Origin: Curvibacter sp.
GTDB lineage: Bacteria > Pseudomonadota > Gammaproteobacteria > Burkholderiales > Burkholderiaceae_C
Direction of reading: 5' to 3'
DNA: 47,920 bases
Assembly (NCBI GenBank): GCA_003987795.1
Contig: RXJO01000252.1
Coordinates: 1,236 to 49,155, forward strand
Part shown: positions 1 through 7,768 of the stretch, piece after piece
Numbering within the stretch: the first letter of the stretch is position 1
Layout of the letters: each line of letters begins with the position of its first letter
Translations under genes and position numbers: made by a program
The notes under the pieces: model-generated
The model's input: only the letters and a program-made list of their open reading frames with translations
The model's database searches: none
What the model was told of the DNA's origin: nothing

Positions 1-870
1 ATCGGCAGCGAAGGCATGTTGGCCGTGACCACCGAGGTGACGGTGAAGCTGGTGCCCAAACCGCAACTCGCGCGCTGCATCATGGCCAGCTTTGACGACA
101 TGCGCAAAGCCGGTGACGCGGTGGCCGAAGTGATCGCCGCCGGCATCATCCCGGCCGGCCTGGAGATGATGGACAAGCCCATGACCGCCGCAGTGGAAGA
201 CTTCGTGCACGCGGGCTACGACCTCGATGCCGAAGCCATCCTGCTGTGTGAGAGCGACGGCACCCCCGAAGAGGTCGAGGAAGAGATCGGCCGCATGAGC
301 GAGGTGCTGCGCCGCTGCGGCGCCACGGCCATCGCGGTGAGCCGCGACGAGGGCGAGCGCCTGCGCTTCTGGAGCGGTCGCAAGAACGCCTTCCCGGCCA
401 GCGGCCGCATCAGCCCCGACTACATGTGCATGGACTCGACCATCCCGCGCAAGCGACTGGCCGACATCCTGCTGGCCATCAGCGAGATGGAAAAGAAGTA
501 CCAGCTGCGCTGCGCGAACGTGTTCCACGCCGGCGATGGCAACCTGCACCCGCTGATCCTGTTCGATGCCAACGACCCCGATCAACTGCACCGCTGCGAG
601 CTGTTCGGTGCCGAGATCCTGGAGACCAGCGTCGCCATGGGTGGCACCGTGACCGGCGAGCACGGTGTGGGGGTGGAGAAACTCAACAGCATGTGCGTGC
701 AGTTCAGCGCCGAAGAGCGCGAGCAGATGCTGGGCGTGAAGCGCGCCTTCGACCCGCGTGGCCTGCTCAACCCGGGCAAGGTGATCCCGAGCAAGCACCG
801 CTGTGCCGAATACGGCAAGGAGCTGGTGCGGGGCGGGAAGATCAAGCACCCGGAACTAGAGAGATTTTGA
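1..870 (+). CDS. glcD: Glycolate oxidase subunit GlcD-like FAD-linked oxidase (5' end missing)
   Basis: The reading frame is open from base 1, so the N-terminal part lies outside the window. The visible 289 residues begin with I-G-S-E-G-M, the end of the FAD-binding (PCMH-type) domain, and continue through the FAD-oxidase C-terminal domain. Family motifs seen are FHAGDGNLHP (near base 520), the GEHGVG stretch with its flavin-contacting His (near 655) and the final DPRGLLNPGKV (near 750). GlcD is the flavin subunit of the GlcDEF complex, which oxidises glycolate to glyoxylate. GlcE and GlcF are not in the window. The convergent neighbour is a glyoxylate-type aminotransferase, which fits a glyoxylate context. 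A D-lactate or other 2-hydroxyacid oxidase of the same family cannot be excluded from this fragment. Confidence 0.85.
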   Translation: MGSEGMLAVTTEVTVKLVPKPQLARCIMASFDDMRKAGDAVAEVIAAGIIPAGLEMMDKPMTAAVEDFVHAGYDLDAEAILLCESDGTPEEVEEEIGRMSEVLRRCGATAIAVSRDEGERLRFWSGRKNAFPASGRISPDYMCMDSTIPRKRLADILLAISEMEKKYQLRCANVFHAGDGNLHPLILFDANDPDQLHRCELFGAEILETSVAMGGTVTGEHGVGVEKLNSMCVQFSAEEREQMLGVKRAFDPRGLLNPGKVIPSKHRCAEYGKELVRGGKIKHPELERF

Positions 871-1060
871 CCCCCCCTGAGTCGCCTTCGGCGCCATCGT
901 GCGGCCGCGAGACGCGGACGCTCTTCGCCCTGTCCAGCCCTGCGCAGGCAGGCCTGGAGCCGCAGGGCTCAGCCCCCAGGGGGACGACACCAGCGGCCTG
1001 GCAAAGCCAGCTCCGCGGTGTCTGCTGGCGTGGCTTGCTCCGCAGCCTCTTGAACGGTGA
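868..1060. repeat. Intergenic repeat-like element downstream of glcD
   Basis: The 319-base gap between two convergent genes holds no convincing ORF. Its first part has the look of a family-wide intergenic repeat: a run of C followed by TGAGTCGCC, a small CGCC-TTC-GGCG hairpin, then CCCCCAGGGGGACGAC and a GGCTTGCTCCGCAGCC-like end. From memory, C-rich blocks opening CCCCCTGAG and closing AGGGGGACG recur between genes in Comamonadaceae genomes; this is recollection, not a search. No second copy is visible in this window. The rest of the gap (about 1061-1189) shows nothing recognisable. Confidence 0.45.
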
Positions 1061-1189
1061 GGCACCGCTTCTTCAGATGCAGCGCTCAGTGGCAGATGGC
1101 TGGGTAAGGCCCTGGTTTGAAGCCATCGAGCCCCTGAGAGGGTCTATACCTGCGGCCCGGCAACGCCAGGATCACAATCGCCACGGGCC

Positions 1190-2344
1190 TCAGGCGGCGA
1201 CGGGTTCGCGGGCGGGGTAGCCCACCTGGTCGAGGGCGGCGGCCAGGTGGCCGACGGTGCGCTCGATGTTCTGCCACTTCTCGAGGCCGAACAGGCCGAT
1301 GCGGAAGGTGCGGAAGTCGGTGCCCTCATCGCATTGCAGTGGCACGCCGGCGGCGGTCTGCAGGCCAGCGCCAGCGAACTTCTTGCTCGACTGGATGTCG
1401 GGGTCTTCGGTGTAGCTGACCACCACGCCCGGGGCCTGGAAACCCGGTGCGGCCACGCTGGGGATGCCGCGCGACTCGAACAGGGTGCGCACCGCGCGGC
1501 CCAGCGCCCATTGCGCTTCGCGCATGCGGGCAAAGCCCAGGGCCTGGGTCTCCTTCATGGTGTCGCGCAGACGCACCAGGGCATCGGTGGGCATGGTGGT
1601 GTGGTAGGCATGGCTGCCGTTTTCGTAGCTCTCGGTGATCTGCAGCCACTTTTTCAGGTCGCAGGCAAAGCTGCTGCTGGTGGTGCCGTCGATGGCCTGG
1701 CGGGCGCGCTCGGACATCATCACCATGGCGCAGGCCGGCGAGCTGCTCCAGCCCTTTTGCGGTGCCGAGATCAGCACGTCCACACCGGTGTCGCGCATGT
1801 TGACCCAGACCGCGCCCGAGGCGATGCAGTCGAGCACGAAGAGGCCGCCCACCTCGTGCACGGCCTCGGCCACGCTGCGCAGGTAGTCGTCGGGCAAGAT
1901 CATGCCCGAGGCGGTCTCGACGTGCGGGGCGAACACCACCGCCGGCTTTTCGGCGCGGATGGTGGCGAGCACCTCGTCGATGGGGGCCGGGGCCCAGGGT
2001 GCCTGGGAGCCGGGGCCCACGCGACGGGCCTTGAGCACCGTGACATTTGGCGTGATGGCGCCCATCTCGAGGATCTGGGACCAGCGGAAGCTGAACCAGC
2101 CATTGCGCAGGATCAGTACCTTCTGACCACCGGCGAACTGACGGGCCACCGACTCCATGCCGAAGGTGCCGCTGCCGGGCACCAGGACGGCACTGTGGGC
2201 ACCATAGACATCCTTGAGCATGTCGCCGATGTCGAGCATGACGCGACGGAAGCGCGCCGACATGTGGTTGAGCGCGCGGTCGGTGTAGACCACCGAGAAT
2301 TCGAGCAGACCATCGGGGTCCACCTGGGGCAAGAGTCCGGGCAT
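1190..2344 (-). CDS. Class V aminotransferase, serine/alanine-glyoxylate type
   Basis: A 384-residue PLP-dependent fold-type I aminotransferase of the family that includes serine-glyoxylate and alanine-glyoxylate aminotransferases. The PLP-binding lysine is K197 in S-A-P-Q-K-G-W, the loop P-G-S-G-T-F-G-M (56-63) binds the cofactor phosphate, and D172 in L-D-C-I-A-S is at the position of the pyridine-nitrogen Asp. The length is normal for the family. A GGAGA ribosome site precedes the ATG at 2344. It is convergent with the glcD-like gene, whose product would be glyoxylate, so transamination of glyoxylate to glycine is a reasonable inference. The amino donor cannot be told from sequence. Confidence 0.85.
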   Translation of the reverse strand: MPGLLPQVDPDGLLEFSVVYTDRALNHMSARFRRVMLDIGDMLKDVYGAHSAVLVPGSGTFGMESVARQFAGGQKVLILRNGWFSFRWSQILEMGAITPNVTVLKARRVGPGSQAPWAPAPIDEVLATIRAEKPAVVFAPHVETASGMILPDDYLRSVAEAVHEVGGLFVLDCIASGAVWVNMRDTGVDVLISAPQKGWSSSPACAMVMMSERARQAIDGTTSSSFACDLKKWLQITESYENGSHAYHTTMPTDALVRLRDTMKETQALGFARMREAQWALGRAVRTLFESRGIPSVAAPGFQAPGVVVSYTEDPDIQSSKKFAGAGLQTAAGVPLQCDEGTDFRTFRIGLFGLEKWQNIERTVGHLAAALDQVGYPAREPVAA

Positions 2345-2533
2345 GTTGTGTCTCCGTCAGACGCCGGGGGGTGAGGCGCGCCATCCGCACCGGGTGCCCC
2401 CCCGGGAGCGGATCACTTTAGCACGGCCCCCACTGGCCTGCAGCCCCGACCCGGCTCAGCACCCATCAGTCCGTCCGCAGTGCTTTTGATGCAGCGCAAA
2501 CACCGGCGACGACCTGCCCAAAAACCCCGTCAA

Positions 2534-2548
2534 AGGCATGGAATTTGC
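2534..2548 (+). promoter_or_regulatory. Possible sigma-54 (-24/-12) promoter of the cytochrome c gene
   Basis: AGGCATG-GAAT-TTGC keeps the invariant GG-N10-GC spacing and the TTGC of the -12 box. It differs from the consensus TGGCACG-N4-TTGC at positions 1 and 6. It lies 104 bases before the ATG at 2652. It is the weakest of the five such elements here; its company raises its credibility. Confidence 0.5.
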
Positions 2549-2571
2549 CCCGGAAGTGCTCAGCCCCCGCG

Positions 2572-2592
2572 AAGTGTCACCAAGTGTCACAG
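2572..2592. repeat. Tandem decamer AAGTGTCACC/A in the cytochrome c leader
   Basis: Two adjacent copies of AAGTGTCAC with a 10-base period, about one helical turn, lie in the leader of the cytochrome gene. The second copy ends in GTGTCACAG (2584-2592), which on the minus strand is CTGTGACAC, a motif also found near the other sigma-54-type promoters of this region. It could be a protein-binding site with two half-sites on one face of the helix. Confidence 0.5.
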
Positions 2593-2651
2593 CCCTGGCA
2601 CACCGAGCCTCGCGGGGTGTCCCGCACCGATCAACGACCAGGAGATGGACC

Positions 2652-3029
2652 ATGTCTTTCAAAACCACCGTGCTGCTCAGCAGCCTGCTGCTGGGCGCCC
2701 AGGCCGCGCAGGCCGACGCCACCCTTGATGCCCAGATGAGGGCCTTGGCCCTGGGCAGCGGCTGCCTGACCTGCCACCACATCGAATCCGGCGCCAAGGC
2801 CGCCGACGGCAGCAAGCCCATCGGCCCGAACTGGCAGGACGTGGCTCGCAAGTACCAGGGTCAGGCCCAGGCCAAAGAGGCTTTGGTGCAGACCGTGATG
2901 CAGGGATCCAACCCCTACAACAGCCATTGGAAAGGTCAGGCCAGCGGCCTGGCCATGCCACCCAATGCCGTGGCCATCAGCCAGGCCGATGCGCAGAAGC
3001 TGGTCGGCTGGATCCTGAACCTGCCCTGA
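2652..3029 (+). CDS. Small periplasmic class I cytochrome c
   Basis: A 125-residue protein with a Sec signal peptide (about 1-21, ending A-Q-A-D-A). It has one haem c site, C-L-T-C-H at 38-42, and a likely axial Met at 102 in L-A-M-P-P-N. This is the layout of the short cytochrome c551/c552 group. The ATG at 2652 is chosen because it has an AGGAGA ribosome site and begins the signal peptide; an upstream in-frame ATG at 2538 lies inside the possible promoter. It presumably carries electrons from a periplasmic dehydrogenase to an oxidase. It is followed by a convergent MxaJ-like/PedF operon, so a role in quinoprotein alcohol oxidation is inferred from position. Confidence 0.85.
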   Translation: MSFKTTVLLSSLLLGAQAAQADATLDAQMRALALGSGCLTCHHIESGAKAADGSKPIGPNWQDVARKYQGQAQAKEALVQTVMQGSNPYNSHWKGQASGLAMPPNAVAISQADAQKLVGWILNLP

Positions 3030-3032
3030 TCA

Positions 3033-3047
3033 GGCGCCGAAAGCGCC
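3033..3047. terminator. Hairpin after the cytochrome c gene
   Basis: GGCGC-CGAAA-GCGCC directly follows the stop codon. No T-run follows at once; a T5 tract lies about 40 bases on. It is a weak terminator candidate between convergent genes. Confidence 0.3.
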
Positions 3048-3128
3048 CGCCGCCCCGGGACAAACCCGGAGCGGCGCAGGACTGTCACTTTTTGGAACGC
3101 TACAGACGGAAGCGAGTGACACCCGGTC

Positions 3129-3968
3129 TCAGGGCGCCTGCCAGGGCACCTGGGCTGCGGCAAAGGCCTTGGCCAGCCGCCCGTCGGCGACCACCGCATT
3201 GAGCGACGCCTGCAATGCCTGCGCCAGTTCCACCGACTGCTTCTTGACCGCCATGCCCACCGCCCAGCCGTCACGCGGCGCCCGGGGCATGGGCAGGGCC
3301 TCGATGAAGAAGCGCTTGTCGTCGCCCAGCACCGAGTACAGCTCCGAGGCCTGGCCGGCTGCCGCATCCACCTCGCCGGACTGCAGCAGGCGAGCCGCTG
3401 CCACGCCATCAGGGAGATGGGTGGTCAGTTGCTCGCGGTAGGCCCCCTGATCGGCACCGATCAACAGCCAGCCGGCCAGCGATTGCCCGGCCACGGCCAC
3501 TTTGTGCCCCTTGAGGGCGGCCAGGCTTTCAAGGTCGGGCAGCCGGTCCAGTCGCCGCGCCATCACCACCCGCTCGCGGTAGTAGGGCCCGAAGATCAGC
3601 ACCTGACGCTCGGAGTCCATCAAGGGCTTGTCCACCGGCACATGCAGCATCACATCGGCCGGGCCATAACCCAGGTAATGTCCTTTCCAGACCATGTTGC
3701 GCAGGTCGTCGCCCATCTTCTCGTCGGCGTCGAACGGCAGCAGGTTCAGCTTGAGCCCCAGCTGGGTGGCCAGCAAACGCGCCAACTCGACATCGATTCC
3801 GCGCCCCTTGACGTTGAAGGGCGGGTTGTCGTTGTAGATCGCCACCGACAGCACCCCGCGCGCCTGGATGCGCGCCCAGGCGGACTCCTCCTGCGCCCGG
3901 GCCGGCCAAGCCAGTGGGGCGGCCGCCAAGGCGGTCGAAGCCTTCAGCAGGCTGCGGCGGGCAATCAC
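3129..3968 (-). CDS. MxaJ/XoxJ-like periplasmic binding protein of a quinoprotein dehydrogenase
   Basis: A 279-residue family 3 extracellular solute-binding fold with an N-terminal export signal containing R-R-S-L-L-K (Tat-like), cleaved near A-R-A-Q. The stretch G-Y-G-P-A-D-V-M-L-H-V-P-V-D is characteristic of the quinoprotein-dehydrogenase-associated branch (MoxJ/MxaJ/XoxJ, PedG-type). These proteins accompany PQQ methanol and ethanol dehydrogenases and are thought to help activate or assemble the enzyme rather than to import a solute. The start ATG overlaps the pedF stop by four bases (ATGA), so the two are one translationally coupled operon. No ABC permease or ATPase of the amino-acid type is nearby, which supports the non-transport role. 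Confidence 0.85.
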   Translation of the reverse strand: MIARRSLLKASTALAAAPLAWPARAQEESAWARIQARGVLSVAIYNDNPPFNVKGRGIDVELARLLATQLGLKLNLLPFDADEKMGDDLRNMVWKGHYLGYGPADVMLHVPVDKPLMDSERQVLIFGPYYRERVVMARRLDRLPDLESLAALKGHKVAVAGQSLAGWLLIGADQGAYREQLTTHLPDGVAAARLLQSGEVDAAAGQASELYSVLGDDKRFFIEALPMPRAPRDGWAVGMAVKKQSVELAQALQASLNAVVADGRLAKAFAAAQVPWQAP

Positions 3969-4456
3969 TTGGCCTCCGCCAGCGGCTTGACGCGCAGCGA
4001 CTCGAGGTAGGTCTTGATGGCCCAGGCCGCCTCTTGCGACAAGATGCCTTCAAAGCCCGGCATGTAGACCGCGCCATTGCGCGTCACCCCATGGCGGAAG
4101 TGGCCGATGAACCAATCGTTCACATCACGCACGCAGGCAGCCTGCTTCTTGGCGTCGCGCAGGCCGGCACAGTCGTCGTCGAGATGGCGCAGATCGGGCG
4201 CGATGCCGCCAGAGATCGCCTCCAGACCATGGCAGCGGGCGCAGTTCTGGTTGAAGCCCGAGGATCCGATGCGGATCGCCTCAGGGTTCTTGCTGTAAGG
4301 GTTGTCGACCCGCCACTCGTCGCCCAATTTGGGCAGATTGCCGGTATCGATCGCCTGCGGCGTCACATCGCCATGGGCATGCGCCAGACTGCTCAGGGAC
4401 AGCAGCAGGGCCCCGGCCCACAACAAAGGGCGGCGGAAGAAGGAAGTCGGTGTCAT
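3965..4456 (-). CDS. pedF: Cytochrome c-550 PedF-type
   Basis: A 163-residue secreted cytochrome c. The signal peptide is about 1-27, the haem site is C-A-R-C-H (72-76), and the likely sixth ligand is M132 in V-Y-M-P-G-F-E-G. Two extra cysteines (C96, C108) could form a disulfide, as in the family. The overall pattern is that of the c550 that accepts electrons from PQQ ethanol dehydrogenase in Pseudomonas (PedF/ExaB group). The ATG at 4456 is chosen over an upstream ATG at 4552 because it has a GGAGA ribosome site and starts the signal peptide. A sigma-54-type promoter at 4498-4512 lies 42 bases upstream. The downstream gene, MxaJ-like, overlaps by four bases. Confidence 0.88.
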   Translation of the reverse strand: MTPTSFFRRPLLWAGALLLSLSSLAHAHGDVTPQAIDTGNLPKLGDEWRVDNPYSKNPEAIRIGSSGFNQNCARCHGLEAISGGIAPDLRHLDDDCAGLRDAKKQAACVRDVNDWFIGHFRHGVTRNGAVYMPGFEGILSQEAAWAIKTYLESLRVKPLAEAK

Positions 4457-4497
4457 GGTGTCTCCGGTTTTTGTTGAAAAGCAATGTGCGCTTGTCA

Positions 4498-4512
4498 GCA
4501 AAGCGCATGCCA
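4498..4512 (-). promoter_or_regulatory. Sigma-54 promoter of the pedF-mxaJ operon
   Basis: Read on the minus strand the element is TGGCATG-CGCT-TTGC: exact GG-N10-GC spacing with one difference from the consensus TGGCACG-N4-TTGC. The predicted start of transcription is near 4486, giving a leader of about 30 bases before the pedF ATG at 4456. The divergent gene encodes a sigma-54 activator. Confidence 0.75.
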
Positions 4513-4554
4513 AGACCCGTACCCTCCCCCGGTCCCTGGGGCAACTCCGCATGA

Positions 4555-4605
4555 CAGCCTGCCGGCTGCGCTATAGCGTGGCAGGCCGTTGCTCCAATCT
4601 GTGAC
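4555..4605. promoter_or_regulatory. Palindrome cluster, possible activator-binding region
   Basis: Upstream of the pedF promoter lie CAGCC-TGCC-GGCTG (4555-4568), the perfect palindrome CGCTATAGCG (4569-4578) and CTGTGAC (4599-4605). The distance to the -24 element is about 45-90 bases, suitable for an enhancer-type site of the divergent regulator. This is inference from symmetry and position. Confidence 0.4.
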
Positions 4606-4691
4606 GCTGGACCAGGACTTGCTAGCCGACCCTCTCGAGCGAGTTGAAATACGAGAAATGACAGCCCCCAGGGCTGCAGGAGACAAACGCG

Positions 4692-6758
4692 ATGAAACCC
4701 CTTGTGCCTCACGAGCTGCGCAGCTTCGCACCTGTGCGCGCCACGATGAACAGCGAGCTGGCCACCCTGGCCGAGCCTCATGAGAACGTCATCCGCGATT
4801 CGCACGACCGCTGCCTGGAGCTGGGGCTCAATCCGCGCGACCACATCGACTACACGATGGAAACCCTGGCCGACTTCAAGCTGGCCCAGGAGCGCTGCGC
4901 CCGGCTGCAGGCCCAGGCCTTGCCGGTGATGGAGATGCTGCTGGAGCAAGTCAGCGGCACCGGCAACATCGTCTGCCTGGCCGACGACAAGGGCACCATC
5001 CTGATGTCGGCGGGCCACAGCGGCTCGGTCGATTTCGCCGAACGGGTGGCACTGCGCCCCGGGGTCAGTTGGTCCGAGGCGGCCAAAGGCACGAATGCCG
5101 TGGGGACAGCGCTGGTCACCGAACGCGACATCTTCGTCCACGCCAACGAGCACTACATCCAGTCCAACCACGTGCTCACCTGCTCGGCATCACCCATCAT
5201 GGACCACTCCGGCAGCGTGATCGGCGTGCTCGACGTGACCGGCGAGCACAACAGCTTCCACCCCCACACCATGGCGCTGGTGCGGGTGGCGGCTCGAACG
5301 ATCGAGAACTACTGGTTCTGCGACAACTTCAGCCGCAACCTGCGCCTGCACTTCCATTTCCGCCCCGAGCTCATCGGCACCATGGTCGAGGGCGTGCTTG
5401 CGCTGGGCCCTGACGGCAAGATCCTCGGCATCAACCGCGCCGGTCTGCAGTTGCTGGGCACCAGCAGCGCGGCCGCCCGCATCCAAGGTGTGCGCGTGGT
5501 CTTCGGCATGGATTTCGGTGCCCTCATGGACCGATTGCGCAGCCACACCATGGCCCCCCTGCAGATGCGCCTGCCCGATGGCCGCACGCTGTATGCCCGG
5601 GCCCAATGCAACGATGCCTCGCTGGGCCAGCAATTCCATTTTGGCCAGACCCGCGCGAGCGAGGCCCGCGTCCACACGGCCTCCGCCAGTCCCGCACCGG
5701 AGGCGACGCCCGTGGCCCCACGCGCGACCACCAGTGCGCGCCATGCCCCCGATCTGAGCGAACTGGCCCGAGGCGACGCCCGGCTGGCCCAGGTGGTCGA
5801 CCAGGTTCGGCGGGTGCTCGATCGCGACATCCCGATCCTGATCCTCGGCGAGACCGGCACCGGCAAAGAGGTGTTGGCCTCGGCCCTGCACGGCGCCAGC
5901 CAGCGCAAGGAACAGGCCTTCGTGGCCGTGAACTGCGCCTCCATTCCTGAGACCTTGATCGAATCCGAGCTGTTCGGCTACGAGGAAGGCGCCTTCACCG
6001 GCGCCAAGCGCCGCGGCTCGGCTGGCAAGCTGTTGCAGGCCCATGGCGGCACCTTGTTCCTGGACGAGATCGGCGACATGCCGCTGTCGCTGCAGGCCCG
6101 CCTGCTGCGCGTGCTGCAGGAGCGCAAGGTGGTGCCGCTGGGTGGGCAGAAGGCCCATGATGTGGACATCAACCTGGTCTGCGCCACCCACCGCAACCTG
6201 CGCGAGATGATCGAACGCGGCGAGTTCCGCGAAGACCTGTACTACCGCATCAACGGCCTGGCGGTGCGCCTGCCCCGTCTGAGCGAACGCACCGACCTGC
6301 GCGCAGTCTGCCGACGCCTGATCAGCCAACTCTCGCCGCAGCACACGCTGAGCATCAGCGAAGAACTGCTGAGCGAGTTTGAGGCCTACGCCTGGCCCGG
6401 CAACCTGCGTCAATTGCACAATGTGCTGCGCACCGCCTGCGTGATGGCCGGCACCGACCGCGAGATCACCCGGGTGCACCTGCCCATGGACTTCCTGGAA
6501 GACCTGGTCGGTGCCCGTCACCCAGGCCAGCCAAACCAGACCGGTCGAAGCGCTGCAGCCGCACCCTGCACGCCCACCCCTGCCGGCAGCCACGACACCA
6601 CCTCGCTCGGTGAGGTGCTGCACGAACTCAAGCTCAGCACCATCCGCCAGACCCTGGCTGCCTGCAACGGCAATGTCACCGAGGCCGCCAAGCGCCTCAA
6701 TATCAGCCGAAACACCATCTACCGCAAGCTCAAGGCCGTAGGCGACCGCCCGAGCTGA
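4692..6758 (+). CDS. AcoR-like sigma-54-dependent transcriptional activator
   Basis: A 688-residue bacterial enhancer-binding protein. A GAF-type sensor region occupies about 75-215, a PAS-like segment about 225-300, an AAA+ core about 350-590 and a Fis-type helix-turn-helix about 645-685. In the core the Walker A is G-E-T-G-T-G-K-E (386-393), the sigma-54-contacting loop GAFTGA is at 433-438, and the Walker B is F-L-D-E-I-G-D (456-462). An AGGAGA ribosome site precedes the ATG. No receiver domain is present, so it probably senses a small molecule through GAF/PAS, as AcoR and related alcohol and acetoin regulators do. It is divergent from pedF-mxaJ, and five -24/-12 promoters lie in the same 24 kb, making it their likely activator. 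The inducer cannot be deduced. Confidence 0.9.
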   Translation: MKPLVPHELRSFAPVRATMNSELATLAEPHENVIRDSHDRCLELGLNPRDHIDYTMETLADFKLAQERCARLQAQALPVMEMLLEQVSGTGNIVCLADDKGTILMSAGHSGSVDFAERVALRPGVSWSEAAKGTNAVGTALVTERDIFVHANEHYIQSNHVLTCSASPIMDHSGSVIGVLDVTGEHNSFHPHTMALVRVAARTIENYWFCDNFSRNLRLHFHFRPELIGTMVEGVLALGPDGKILGINRAGLQLLGTSSAAARIQGVRVVFGMDFGALMDRLRSHTMAPLQMRLPDGRTLYARAQCNDASLGQQFHFGQTRASEARVHTASASPAPEATPVAPRATTSARHAPDLSELARGDARLAQVVDQVRRVLDRDIPILILGETGTGKEVLASALHGASQRKEQAFVAVNCASIPETLIESELFGYEEGAFTGAKRRGSAGKLLQAHGGTLFLDEIGDMPLSLQARLLRVLQERKVVPLGGQKAHDVDINLVCATHRNLREMIERGEFREDLYYRINGLAVRLPRLSERTDLRAVCRRLISQLSPQHTLSISEELLSEFEAYAWPGNLRQLHNVLRTACVMAGTDREITRVHLPMDFLEDLVGARHPGQPNQTGRSAAAAPCTPTPAGSHDTTSLGEVLHELKLSTIRQTLAACNGNVTEAAKRLNISRNTIYRKLKAVGDRPS

Positions 6759-6766
6759 AACCGGCA

Positions 6767-6786
6767 GCCCTGGGGTAAACCAGGGC
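6767..6786 (+). terminator. Hairpin after the sigma-54 activator gene
   Basis: GCCCTGG-GGTAAA-CCAGGGC forms a perfect 7-bp stem with a 6-base loop, nine bases after the stop codon. No T-run follows, so it is a factor-independent terminator only by shape. Confidence 0.4.
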
Positions 6787-6789
6787 CTG

Positions 6790-6816
6790 ATGTGACACCG
6801 ATGGCGCACCGGTGTC
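6790..6816. promoter_or_regulatory. Inverted repeat with ATGTGACAC, upstream of the ABC operon
   Basis: GACACCG (6794-6800) and CGGTGTC (6810-6816) are exact inverted repeats separated by nine bases. The left arm is part of ATGTGACAC, similar to the CTGTGAC motif near the other sigma-54-type promoters. It lies about 145-170 bases before the ABC-operon promoter, a typical enhancer distance. Confidence 0.4.
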
Positions 6817-6939
6817 CAAGCCTGGCGCTGTGCCACCCGCGCGGAACACCCGCCAAACCGCCGGTCTCCTGCCTCGGCCCCCCCGACGCAGCATGCCACT
6901 GCGCCAGAGCACACTGAACCTCCTTGAAAACCCCTAGAA

Positions 6940-6955
6940 GCCCGCCTCAGCGGGC
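6940..6955 (+). terminator. Hairpin just before the ABC-operon promoter
   Basis: GCCCGC-CTCA-GCGGGC forms a compact 6-bp stem followed by GTTTC. It may end upstream transcription or may be part of the promoter architecture; the T-tract is weak. Confidence 0.4.
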
Positions 6956-6959
6956 GTTT

Positions 6960-6974
6960 CGGCACGGGCTTTGC
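6960..6974 (+). promoter_or_regulatory. Sigma-54 promoter of the PQQ-associated ABC operon
   Basis: CGGCACG-GGCT-TTGC, followed by A, matches the consensus TGGCACG-N4-TTGCA at every position but the first, with exact GG-N10-GC spacing. The ABC ATPase ATG is 42 bases downstream. Confidence 0.75.
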
Positions 6975-7015
6975 AGAACTGTGGGCGACTGCGCCCACCA
7001 TTCCAACCACCCACC

Positions 7016-7738
7016 ATGCTCTCTGTTCGCCACCTCAGCAAAAGCTACGGCCCCCGCCCGGCTGTCCAGCAACTGGGGCTGGCGCTGGGCCGTGGCCAGT
7101 TCTGCGTGCTGCTGGGGCCCAACGGGGCGGGCAAGTCGACCCTGTTTCAACTGCTCACAGGTCTGTTCACGCCCGACCAAGGCGAGATCGTGGTGGACGG
7201 CCTGGACCTGCGTCATGCCGCACCACGCGCCCTGGCCCGCATCGGCGTGGTGTTCCAGCAGCAATCGCTCGACCTGGACCTGACGGTGCGCCAGAACCTG
7301 CTGTTCCACGGCGATCTGCATGGCCTGCCGCGCACCGAATGCCGTGAACGCATCGCGAACGACGCGCCCGGCATCGGCCTGGACAAAGACCTGGACCGCC
7401 CGGTGCGCGAGCTCTCGGGCGGCACCCGGCGCAAGGTCGAGCTCGTGCGCGCCCTGCTGCACCGCCCGGGCCTGCTGCTGATGGACGAGGCCACTGTGGG
7501 CCTGGACCCACCTTCGCGCCATGACCTGCTGCGCACCGTGCGCCAGGATGTGGCCCAGCGCGGTACCTGCGTGCTGTGGGCCACCCACTGGGTCGAGGAA
7601 GCCGCCCAGGCCGACCGCGTGCTGGTGCTGCACCAGGGCCGCCTGGTGGCCGACGGCAGCCCGGCCGAGGTCACCCTGGCCCTGGGCGCCGACACCCTGG
7701 AGGCCGGCTTCATCCGGCGCACCGCCGCCCGCGGCTGA
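7016..7738 (+). CDS. pedB: ABC transporter ATP-binding protein, PQQ alcohol dehydrogenase system
   Basis: A 240-residue ABC ATPase. The Walker A G-P-N-G-A-G-K-S-T is at 34-42, the Q-loop Gln is near 81, the signature is L-S-G-G-T (133-137; Thr where Gln is usual), the Walker B L-L-L-M-D-E is at 153-158, and the switch His is 191 in W-A-T-H-W. It is of the drug/polysaccharide export-like (ABC-2) type and matches the PQQ-dependent alcohol dehydrogenase system ATPases, related to PedB of P. putida. The ATG at 7016 gives the normal family start; an upstream GTG or ATG would add only promoter-derived residues. It is the first gene of an operon with the propeller, binding and permease genes. The symbol is given by analogy. 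Confidence 0.85.
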   Translation: MLSVRHLSKSYGPRPAVQQLGLALGRGQFCVLLGPNGAGKSTLFQLLTGLFTPDQGEIVVDGLDLRHAAPRALARIGVVFQQQSLDLDLTVRQNLLFHGDLHGLPRTECRERIANDAPGIGLDKDLDRPVRELSGGTRRKVELVRALLHRPGLLLMDEATVGLDPPSRHDLLRTVRQDVAQRGTCVLWATHWVEEAAQADRVLVLHQGRLVADGSPAEVTLALGADTLEAGFIRRTAARG

Positions 7739-7768
7739 ACGCCGCTACGCCCCTGCCACACAGACGCC

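Larger units (their letters stand above)
2345..2651. other. Divergent intergenic region between aminotransferase and cytochrome c
   Basis: There is no credible gene in these 307 bases. They hold a possible sigma-54 promoter (2534-2548) and a tandem decamer (2572-2591), listed separately, plus the leader of the cytochrome c gene. I see no sigma-70 promoter that I would defend for the aminotransferase. Confidence 0.6.

Noticed and set aside
2596-2611. TGGCACA upstream of cytochrome c, resembling a -24 box
   Set aside because: No GC doublet lies ten bases on; the -12 half is absent. The element at 2534-2548 is better.
4579-4593. TGGCAGG-CCG-TTGC on the plus strand before the activator gene, resembling a sigma-54 promoter
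   Set aside because: The GG to GC spacing is nine, not ten, which abolishes such promoters in known cases.
5190-7010. Long open frame (606 codons) antisense to the sigma-54 activator
   Set aside because: It mirrors the activator frame in GC-rich DNA, without family motifs.
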